Assembly (NCBI RefSeq): GCF_009684715.1
Contig: NZ_CP016604.1
Span: 1,317,262-1,381,261 of the forward strand
Reading direction: 5' to 3'
From: Otariodibacter oris
GTDB taxonomy: Bacteria > Pseudomonadota > Gammaproteobacteria > Enterobacterales > Pasteurellaceae
Length of the DNA stretch: 64,000 nt
Shown here: positions 57,626-64,000 of the stretch, piece after piece
Numbering within the stretch: position 1 is the first letter of the stretch
How the letters are laid out: each line of letters starts with the position of its first letter
Position numbers and translations under genes: made by a program
Notes under the pieces: model-generated
What the model saw: the letters and a program-made list of their open reading frames with translations, nothing else
Database searches by the model: none
What the model was told of the DNA's origin: nothing

Positions 57626-60208
57626 ATGCAACAACAATATAATCCAAGTGCGATTGAGCCTAAAGTACAAAAATACTGGGCTGAAAATAAAGTATTTAAA
57701 GCGATTAAAGACGAGTCGAAAGAAAAATATTACTGCTTGTCAATGTTCCCTTACCCATCAGGTCGTTTACACATGGGGCATGTGCGTAACTATACTATCG
57801 GCGATGTCATCTCTCGCTACCAACGTATGAATGGTAAAAATGTATTACAGCCAATGGGATGGGATGCGTTTGGATTACCTGCTGAAGGTGCTGCGATCAA
57901 ACATAAAACAGCCCCTGCAAAATGGACTTACGAAAATATCGAATATATGAAAAATCAGCTCAAAATTTTGGGCTTTGGATTCGATTGGGATCGTGAGGTT
58001 ACCACTTGTAAACCTGAATATTACAAATGGGAACAATGGTTCTTTACTGAGTTATATAAGAAAGGCTTAATTTATCGTAAGACGTCAACAGTAAACTGGT
58101 GTCCAAATGATGAAACCGTATTAGCTAATGAACAAGTACATGAAGGGTGTTGCTGGCGTTGTGACACACCAGTAGAACAACGTGAAATTCCACAATGGTT
58201 TATCAAGATTACTGACTATGCAGAACAGTTATTAGATGGATTAGATACGTTACCTAACTGGCCTGATCAAGTAAAAACTATGCAACGTAACTGGATTGGT
58301 CGTTCAGAAGGGGTGGAAATCACTTTTGATATTAAAGATTCTGATGAAAAACTACCTGTTTATACGACTCGCCCTGATACATTCTACGGAGTAAGTTACG
58401 TTGCAGTGGCTGCAGCTCATCCATTAGCAACCTTAGCTGCAAAAAATAATCCTGAACTGACCGCTTTCATCAATGAAGCAAAAAATACCAAAGTAGCGGA
58501 AGCAGAATTAGCCACAATGGAAAAGAAAGGGATGGCAACTGGCTTGTATGCGATTCATCCATTAACTAAACAAGAAGTCCCTGTTTGGGTAGCAAACTTT
58601 GTATTGATGCACTACGGAACAGGTGCGGTAATGGCAGTACCAGCACACGATCAACGTGACTTTGAGTTTGCTCAAAAATATGGTTTGCAAATTAAACAAG
58701 TGATCGCACCGCTTGATGATTCCGCTTGGGATTTTTCTCAATCAGCGTTTATTGAACACGGTAAGTTAATTAACTCAGCTGAATTTGATGGCTTAGATTT
58801 TGATAAAGCATTTAATGGTATTGCGGATAAATTAGAACAACTTGGCGTGGGTAAACGTCAAGTGAATTACCGCTTACGTGACTGGGGCGTTTCTCGCCAA
58901 CGCTATTGGGGTTCACCAATTCCAATGCTTACATTAGAAAATGGCGATGTAGTACCTGTTCCAATGGAAGATTTACCGATTATCTTACCTGAAGATGTGG
59001 TAATGGACGGCGTGAAAAGCCCAATTAAAGCCGATCCTGAATGGGCAAAAACAACTTACCAAGGTCAGCCTGCATTGAAAGAAACAGATACTTTCGATAC
59101 CTTTATGGAATCATCTTGGTATTACGCTCGCTACACTTCACCACAATATCAACAAGGTATGTTAGATAGTGATGAAGCAAACTATTGGTTACCAGTGGAT
59201 CAATATATTGGTGGGATTGAACACGCAACAATGCACTTGCTTTACTTCCGTTTCTTCCACAAATTATTACGTGATGCGGGACTCGTAAGCAGTGATGAAC
59301 CAAATGACAAATTACTCTGTCAGGGCATGGTATTAGCTGATGCGTTCTACTACACAAGCCCAACTAATGAGCGTATTTGGGTGTCACCAACAGAAGTAAC
59401 TTTAGAAAAAGACGAAAAAGGCCGTATTGTTAAAGCCTTTGACAAAGAAGGTCGTGAGCTTATCCATAGCGGTATGACGAAGATGTCTAAATCTAAAAAT
59501 AATGGTATCGATCCACAAGAAATGGTGGATAAATACGGTGCGGATACTGTGCGTCTATTTATGATGTTTGCGTCACCGGCAGAAATGACACTTGAATGGC
59601 AAGAGTCTGGTGTGGAAGGGGCAAAACGTTTCTTAGGTCGTTTATGGAATTTAGTATTTGAATACCAACAAGCGCCTGCAACTGTGGCATTAGATCCTTC
59701 ATCACTTTCAAGTGAACAAAAAGCTTTACGTCGTGAAGTGCATAAAACGATTGCAAAAGTGAGTGATGATATTGGTCGTCGTCAAACTTTTAATACTGCG
59801 ATTGCAGCGATTATGGAATTGATGAACAAACTGACTAAAGCACCGCTTGTTCAAGATCAAGATAAAGCAGTAATGGCAGAAGCATTGAGTGCAGTTGTAC
59901 GTATGCTCTACCCTATTACTCCGCACGTTTGCTTTGAATTATGGCAAGCACTTGGTAACGAAACCACTATCGACTTCGCCCCTTGGGTACAAGCAGATGA
60001 ATCTGCAATGGTTGAAGATGAAAAACTTGTCGTTGTTCAAGTAAATGGTAAAGTACGTGGTAAAGTCACTGTTTCAGCAAATGCAACTGAAGATGAAGTC
60101 AAAGCCGTTGCGTTAAATGATGAAAACGTCGCTAAACATTTAGATGGATTAAATATCATTAAAGTGATTTATATTCCATTCAAAATGTTAAGTTTTGTGG
60201 CAAAATAA
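57626..60208 (+). CDS. leuS: Leucine-tRNA ligase
   Basis: Class I synthetase of 860 residues, the same length as in E. coli. [20 protein letters not shown] holds the HIGH motif (HMGH), the CP1 editing insert includes [20 protein letters not shown] and [12 protein letters not shown], and [20 protein letters not shown] is the KMSKS loop. [15 protein letters not shown] and the C-terminal domain [20 protein letters not shown] complete it. It leads the leuS-lptE-holA cluster; a hairpin CCCTAG / CTAGGG (60223-60244) and an uptake core follow. Confidence 0.98.
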   Translation: MQQQYNPSAIEPKVQKYWAENKVFKAIKDESKEKYYCLSMFPYPSGRLHMGHVRNYTIGDVISRYQRMNGKNVLQPMGWDAFGLPAEGAAIKHKTAPAKWTYENIEYMKNQLKILGFGFDWDREVTTCKPEYYKWEQWFFTELYKKGLIYRKTSTVNWCPNDETVLANEQVHEGCCWRCDTPVEQREIPQWFIKITDYAEQLLDGLDTLPNWPDQVKTMQRNWIGRSEGVEITFDIKDSDEKLPVYTTRPDTFYGVSYVAVAAAHPLATLAAKNNPELTAFINEAKNTKVAEAELATMEKKGMATGLYAIHPLTKQEVPVWVANFVLMHYGTGAVMAVPAHDQRDFEFAQKYGLQIKQVIAPLDDSAWDFSQSAFIEHGKLINSAEFDGLDFDKAFNGIADKLEQLGVGKRQVNYRLRDWGVSRQRYWGSPIPMLTLENGDVVPVPMEDLPIILPEDVVMDGVKSPIKADPEWAKTTYQGQPALKETDTFDTFMESSWYYARYTSPQYQQGMLDSDEANYWLPVDQYIGGIEHATMHLLYFRFFHKLLRDAGLVSSDEPNDKLLCQGMVLADAFYYTSPTNERIWVSPTEVTLEKDEKGRIVKAFDKEGRELIHSGMTKMSKSKNNGIDPQEMVDKYGADTVRLFMMFASPAEMTLEWQESGVEGAKRFLGRLWNLVFEYQQAPATVALDPSSLSSEQKALRREVHKTIAKVSDDIGRRQTFNTAIAAIMELMNKLTKAPLVQDQDKAVMAEALSAVVRMLYPITPHVCFELWQALGNETTIDFAPWVQADESAMVEDEKLVVVQVNGKVRGKVTVSANATEDEVKAVALNDENVAKHLDGLNIIKVIYIPFKMLSFVAK

Positions 60209-60317
60209 TCGTTCTCTGTTTTCCCTAGATCAGTAGAACTAGGGATACAAGCGGTAGTTTATTGGGAAAGTTTTGCAAAATTTTCCCATATATCCTACAA
60301 AATCAAAAGGAAAAACC

Positions 60318-60818
60318 ATGTTTAAGAAGTGTACTTTTCTCCTCGTTTTTTTACTCACGGCTTGTGGCTGGCATTTTAAAACGAGTGAACGTTTCCCAGA
60401 AGAGTTACGCACACTACATTATGAAAGTTCAGATATGTACAGCGATATGTCTCGCGTATTACGTAATGAATTAGTATTGAGTGGCATAACCGTATTACCG
60501 AGTGAAGATAAGTCACCTGTCGCCACATTACGATTAAATTCAGCAGAAAATAGCTCTGCCGTTGCTTCTGTATTTAAACAGGCAAGAGAAGCTCAGAAAA
60601 TTCTCAATATTACAGTTAAAGCAACGATGACTATTCCAGAAAAAGGTAGCTATCCTTTGGAAGTAACTGTGCATCGTACATTCTTTGATGACTCCCGTGC
60701 CGCCCTTGCAAAATCAGAGGAAAGGGATGTCATTATCAACCAAATGTATGAGCAAGCATCACGCCAATTACTTGTCAAAATGGCTGGATTACAGAAAGAA
60801 TTATCTGAAAGTAAATAA
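60318..60818 (+). CDS. lptE: LPS-assembly lipoprotein LptE
   Basis: Outer-membrane lipoprotein of 166 residues that plugs and assembles LptD for lipopolysaccharide insertion. The ATG at 60318 (MFKKCTFLLVFLLTACGWHF) has AAAAGGAAAAACC upstream; the longer frame to 60273 lacks a ribosome site. Lipobox LTAC is followed by the CGWHF start typical of LptE. Sequence is otherwise weakly conserved, as usual, but the leuS-lptE-holA order is diagnostic. holA begins 3 bp after its stop. Confidence 0.92.
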   Translation: MFKKCTFLLVFLLTACGWHFKTSERFPEELRTLHYESSDMYSDMSRVLRNELVLSGITVLPSEDKSPVATLRLNSAENSSAVASVFKQAREAQKILNITVKATMTIPEKGSYPLEVTVHRTFFDDSRAALAKSEERDVIINQMYEQASRQLLVKMAGLQKELSESK

Positions 60819-60821
60819 TTG

Positions 60822-61847
60822 ATGATTCAACGTATTTTTTCGGAAGGATTAGATCTTGCCCTAGAGAAAGGCTTAAAACCTTTTTATCTGTTAAGTGGGC
60901 AAGATATTCTATTGGTGCTAGAAAGCAAAGATAAAATTATTGCTACGACACGCCAATATGAATTCGATGAAAAAATAGAAATCGCTGTAAATAATGAAAC
61001 CAAGTGGGATGATCTTGCTGATCAATTACAATCGACGGGGTTATTTTCTAGCAAACAAATCTTCATTCTCAATTTTCCTGATAATCCAACCACAACGCAT
61101 CAAAAGCAATTGATGAGTTTATTAGAACTTGCACATTCTGATGTACTGTTCATTCTACATTTTCCTAAATTAACCAAAGCGATGGAAAAGCAATCTTGGT
61201 TTTCAATAGTAGAAAATGATGGAATCCAGATTCAGTGCCAAACACCAGATATTACAAAATTACCTACCTGGTTGAAATACCGAGCGAAATCAATGCAAAT
61301 ACAATTGGATCAGGAAACCATTGATTTACTCTGCTATAGCTATGAAGGTAATCTACTTGCACTCAAGCAAACGCTGCAATTGCTACAGTTGCAATATCCC
61401 AATCAACTTATTACTTCAATCAAAGCAAAAGACGTTATTGCTCAATCTGCTCAATATACCCCATTTCAATGGATTGATGCCTTATTAGAAGGTAAAATTG
61501 CACGGGCAACCCATATCCTAAATCATTTAAAAAATGAAGAAGTACAACCCGTTGTATTGCTTAGAATTATTCAAAAAGAATTGATGATATTGCTCGAGAT
61601 TACACGTTCTCCAATGGTAATCAATAGTAATGAACCCTTATTTAATCGTAATTTACGTACGGAATTTGACCGCTTGAAAGTGTGGCAAAATCGTCGCACC
61701 ACCTATCAAAGTGCGGTACAACGATTAACTTATCGTAAACTCTACCAACAAATCCAAGCCCTTGCTGAACTCGAGAAACAAATTAAACAAGAATTTAGTG
61801 AGGAAATTTGGGCAAACTTAGAACATTTAGGCTTACTATTTACCTAA
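60822..61847 (+). CDS. holA: DNA polymerase III delta subunit
   Basis: Clamp-loader subunit that opens the beta ring. The ATG at 60822 (MIQRIFSEGLDLALEKGLKP) gives 341 residues, near the family length. FYLLSGQDILLVLESKDKII and LQSTGLFSSKQIFILNFPDN are N-domain blocks; the body is the divergent AAA+ fold without a P-loop, and the collar domain ends the protein. It is linked to lptE (3-bp gap). Its 3' end overlaps the convergent maf gene by 12 bp. Confidence 0.94.
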   Translation: MIQRIFSEGLDLALEKGLKPFYLLSGQDILLVLESKDKIIATTRQYEFDEKIEIAVNNETKWDDLADQLQSTGLFSSKQIFILNFPDNPTTTHQKQLMSLLELAHSDVLFILHFPKLTKAMEKQSWFSIVENDGIQIQCQTPDITKLPTWLKYRAKSMQIQLDQETIDLLCYSYEGNLLALKQTLQLLQLQYPNQLITSIKAKDVIAQSAQYTPFQWIDALLEGKIARATHILNHLKNEEVQPVVLLRIIQKELMILLEITRSPMVINSNEPLFNRNLRTEFDRLKVWQNRRTTYQSAVQRLTYRKLYQQIQALAELEKQIKQEFSEEIWANLEHLGLLFT

Positions 61848-62426
61848 CACCGCTATTCCACACTGTTTTAATAAATCAGCAGTTTCATACATTGGAAGTC
61901 CCATGACTCCTGTAAAACTGCCACTTAAATGACTAATAAAGCAACCACCAATTCCTTGAATACCATAAGAACCCGCTTTATCCATTGGTTGTCCTGTCGC
62001 AATATACGCATTAATTTCCTGATCGGAAAGTACCTTAAAGGTTACCTCACTGGTTTGTACACAGCTGTATTGTTGTTCTCCATCACTGACACAAACCGCG
62101 GTAAATACTTGATGAGTTTTACCTGATAACCTTTTCAGCATCGAGTAAGCCTCATCCTTATCTTTAGGTTTACCTAAAATCATCTGATCGATAGATACCG
62201 TTGTATCAGCGGTCAATATTGGAAAATTTGCTAAATTTTTTGCTGATCTAACCGCTTGTGCAGCCTTATTTTTCTCGATAGCAACTCGCAAACAGTATGC
62301 TTTAGCCTCTTCATTAGGATAAGGCGTTTCATCTATCTCACTTTGTAGTGAATGCAAGTCTAATCCTAATTGTTGTAAAAGCTCCCAACGTCTAGGGCTA
62401 TTTGAAGCGAGGTAAATTGGTTTCAT
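61836..62426 (-). CDS. Maf-type nucleoside triphosphate pyrophosphatase, YhdE type
   Basis: House-cleaning pyrophosphatase of 196 residues. YLASNSPRRWELLQQLGLDL is the phosphate-binding start, ILTADTTVSIDQMILGKPKD carries the catalytic Asp, and MLKRLSGKTHQVFTAVCVS and DKAGSYGIQGIGGCFISHLS follow. The DKAGSYGIQG block favours the dTTP/UTP-specific YhdE subtype over the m7GTP-specific YceF subtype. It overlaps the end of holA on the opposite strand by 12 bp. A glycosyltransferase gene starts 22 bp beyond its own start region on the same strand. Confidence 0.92.
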   Translation of the reverse strand: MKPIYLASNSPRRWELLQQLGLDLHSLQSEIDETPYPNEEAKAYCLRVAIEKNKAAQAVRSAKNLANFPILTADTTVSIDQMILGKPKDKDEAYSMLKRLSGKTHQVFTAVCVSDGEQQYSCVQTSEVTFKVLSDQEINAYIATGQPMDKAGSYGIQGIGGCFISHLSGSFTGVMGLPMYETADLLKQCGIAVLGK

Positions 62427-62448
62427 TAGCTATCCTTTATTTAGCTGA

Positions 62449-63249
62449 CTATTTACGCACTAAGCGATACAAGCGACTTAATATTGAAACAGGCAATAAA
62501 CGAGGAATAGCTCGACATAAGAATACAGCCATACCAGAAACATAATTCTGAACACCTAATCTCCGTTTTAATTCGAATAATCGCCATTCAGCCTTTGCTT
62601 GAGCAACACCTTGACGACGTCCAACCATCCCATTCCCTACTCTTGCATAGACGAGAGTATCTTCCAAATTTGCGACTTTTTTACCTGAGGACACCAGTTT
62701 AATCCATAAATAGTAGTCTTCTTGTAAATCCTCATACCCACCACAAGCTAAAACTTCACTTTTCTGATAAGCAATCGTCATATGATTAAATGGGCAACGT
62801 ATTTTCGTAAATTCAATAATTTCATTGTGGGTGGTCGGCACTTGGCGATGCCCAACAACGTCATTAACATTTTGTCCAAATTCGGTAATTTGTCCTCCAA
62901 CTACAATGGTATCAGGGTTCGCTTCAATAAAAGCAACCTGTTTAGCAAAACGATCGGGTAAACAGATATCATCGGTATCCATCCTAAAGACCCATTCATT
63001 ACGACAATGCAATAGCCCTTCATTTAAGGCTTTACCTAATCCTCTATTTTGAGGAAGTCGAATAATCACAAGCGGTAAGATCGTCGAAAAATTTTGCACA
63101 ACTTGTTCTAATTCATCGGTCAATTTACCATCAAAAACAAGTACAATTTCATCAGCGGGTAATGTTTGAGCTTGCAAACTTTCAAAACATTCGATTAAAT
63201 ATTGTGGGTTTTCCTTAAAGTATAAAGACATTAAAACCGAAAATTTCAT
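62449..63249 (-). CDS. Family 2 glycosyltransferase
   Basis: A 266-residue GT-A-fold transferase. FSVLMSLYFKENPQYLIECF and ADEIVLVFDGKLTDELEQVV form the nucleotide-sugar half, NRGLGKALNEGLLHCRNEWV leads to RMDTDDICLPDRFAKQ with the DxD metal site, and CGGYEDLQEDYYLWIKLVSS is the acceptor-side acidic block. It resembles AmsE/LgtA-like enzymes that build lipooligosaccharide or capsule. Substrate not predictable. Its ATG shares a base with the stop of the next glycosyltransferase gene upstream, so the pair is translationally coupled. Confidence 0.9.
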   Translation of the reverse strand: MKFSVLMSLYFKENPQYLIECFESLQAQTLPADEIVLVFDGKLTDELEQVVQNFSTILPLVIIRLPQNRGLGKALNEGLLHCRNEWVFRMDTDDICLPDRFAKQVAFIEANPDTIVVGGQITEFGQNVNDVVGHRQVPTTHNEIIEFTKIRCPFNHMTIAYQKSEVLACGGYEDLQEDYYLWIKLVSSGKKVANLEDTLVYARVGNGMVGRRQGVAQAKAEWRLFELKRRLGVQNYVSGMAVFLCRAIPRLLPVSILSRLYRLVRK

Positions 63250-64000
63250 TAAATAAACCTTTTTATATTGATCGCTAACTTCGGCGAAATTAGTGTAATT
63301 ATCATAATCGCTAAATATTTAATATTTTTACTGTGTTTAAACAATTCAAAATAATATTTTGCCGCTTTTCTGGATAAATTCATTGCATAAGGAAATGCTA
63401 ACATATACAACGAATTGAGCTGAAAGTTCTCAGCTTGTTCAGGCGTTCTCACAAATTTTTGTTTGATTTTTAAAATCGCTTGTTCCGTATTAGTATTATT
63501 GGTCGATACACTTGAGCGTTTAGTATGAAAAGTACATTTGGTCAGTGCTTGAGGTAAATACAATGGGGAAAAAGTGGGATCAGTAATCGCTTTCAAAACA
63601 AAATCATAATCTTCCAACGACAATAGATCCGTTGAAAGTCCGTTTAATTTCTGAAAAAACGACTTTTTCACCGCCAACATTGGCATTCCACCAATTTTAT
63701 TGGCTTTTAAGATATTTTCTAAAGTTAATTGAGCTGTATCTGCATAGGGATGCGTTAAGTAAGAAAACCCTTCATTCACCATTTCACATTGAGCTGGATG
63801 ATAAATAAAGTTAATCCTTTCATTGCTTAGAATCGCTTGCTCAACCACTTCACATTTTTCATTTGTAAAACGATCATCATCATCGAGGAAAAGCAACCAG
63901 TCATACTGAGCGGCTGCGACACCAATATTGCGACTTTCAGCTGCTCCTTTATTTGCTTGATTACGGACTAAGGTAACAGTAAATGGATAATCCTGCGTGA
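63249..64000 (-). CDS. Family 2 glycosyltransferase, 5' end beyond window edge
   Basis: The reverse-strand frame is open to the right edge, so the N-terminus is missing. Visible are NQANKGAAESRNIGVAAAQY, WLLFLDDDDRFTNEK with an acidic metal site, LSLEDYDFVLKAITDPTFSP in the acceptor half and a basic, hydrophobic C-terminus that may be membrane-associated. About 250 codons are in the window. With the downstream transferase it is probably part of a surface-glycan locus that continues to the right. An internal TTG at 63896 is not the real start. Confidence 0.88.
   Translation of the reverse strand, partial: TQDYPFTVTLVRNQANKGAAESRNIGVAAAQYDWLLFLDDDDRFTNEKCEVVEQAILSNERINFIYHPAQCEMVNEGFSYLTHPYADTAQLTLENILKANKIGGMPMLAVKKSFFQKLNGLSTDLLSLEDYDFVLKAITDPTFSPLYLPQALTKCTFHTKRSSVSTNNTNTEQAILKIKQKFVRTPEQAENFQLNSLYMLAFPYAMNLSRKAAKYYFELFKHSKNIKYLAIMIITLISPKLAINIKRFI

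Overview
The window looks like an AT-rich chromosomal segment of a member of the Pasteurellaceae. Most genes are recognisable relatives of Haemophilus/Actinobacillus core genes. The DNA is studded with the Actinobacillus pleuropneumoniae-type uptake signal core ACAAGCGGT(C), for example near 19327, 32163, 35752, 40822, 42342, 43853 and 49929, rather than the H. influenzae type AAGTGCGGT. No rRNA, tRNA or CRISPR array was found by eye.

Layout. 1-14.6 kb: ispG (cut by the left edge), rodZ, sppA, ydjA-like, epmC, kdsB, yidB, mlaA-gloC-ycbK, ldtD, prc, proQ, trxB and cnoX; the themes are isoprenoid, cell-shape, envelope and redox housekeeping. 14.7-18.6 kb: three tandem malate dehydrogenase paralogues next to argR. 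Only the argR-proximal copy keeps the canonical substrate loop. 18.7-27.3 kb: argR-yfcH, pth-ychF, a methyltransferase behind a good Fur-box match, rsmC, a DUF535 gene, holD-rimI and srmB.

27.3-32.1 kb is a visibly more AT-rich accessory island between srmB and grxD. It holds an RnlA/RnlB-type toxin-antitoxin pair, a complete 1.06 kb insertion sequence with 25-bp inverted repeats, a broken gene whose reading frame crosses a run of ten G, and two paralogous SUKH/SMI1-like immunity genes that share an 87-bp identical 3' segment. This is the most accessory, conflict-related part of the window.

32.2-50.5 kb: grxD, ettA, a membrane metallophosphoesterase, purD (with a PurR-box match), the arginine importer artPIQM (with two ArgR-box matches), dsbD, priA, two EamA transporters, alaA, menF, a small lipoprotein and infC-rpmI-rplT with an AUU-initiated infC. 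50.8-64 kb: a GDSL-lipase autotransporter lying between infC and thrS, thrS with a leader that appears to mimic threonine tRNA anticodon arms, an unrecognised 267-residue protein, an MFS transporter, leuS-lptE-holA, maf and two family-2 glycosyltransferases, the last cut by the right edge.

Several regulatory circuits fit together. argR and its probable target art operon are both present. Translation genes (infC, thrS) carry autoregulation signatures. Many convergent gene pairs end at inverted uptake-signal pairs that double as terminators. The strongest candidates for new biology are the diverged mdh paralogues and the rnlAB/immunity island.
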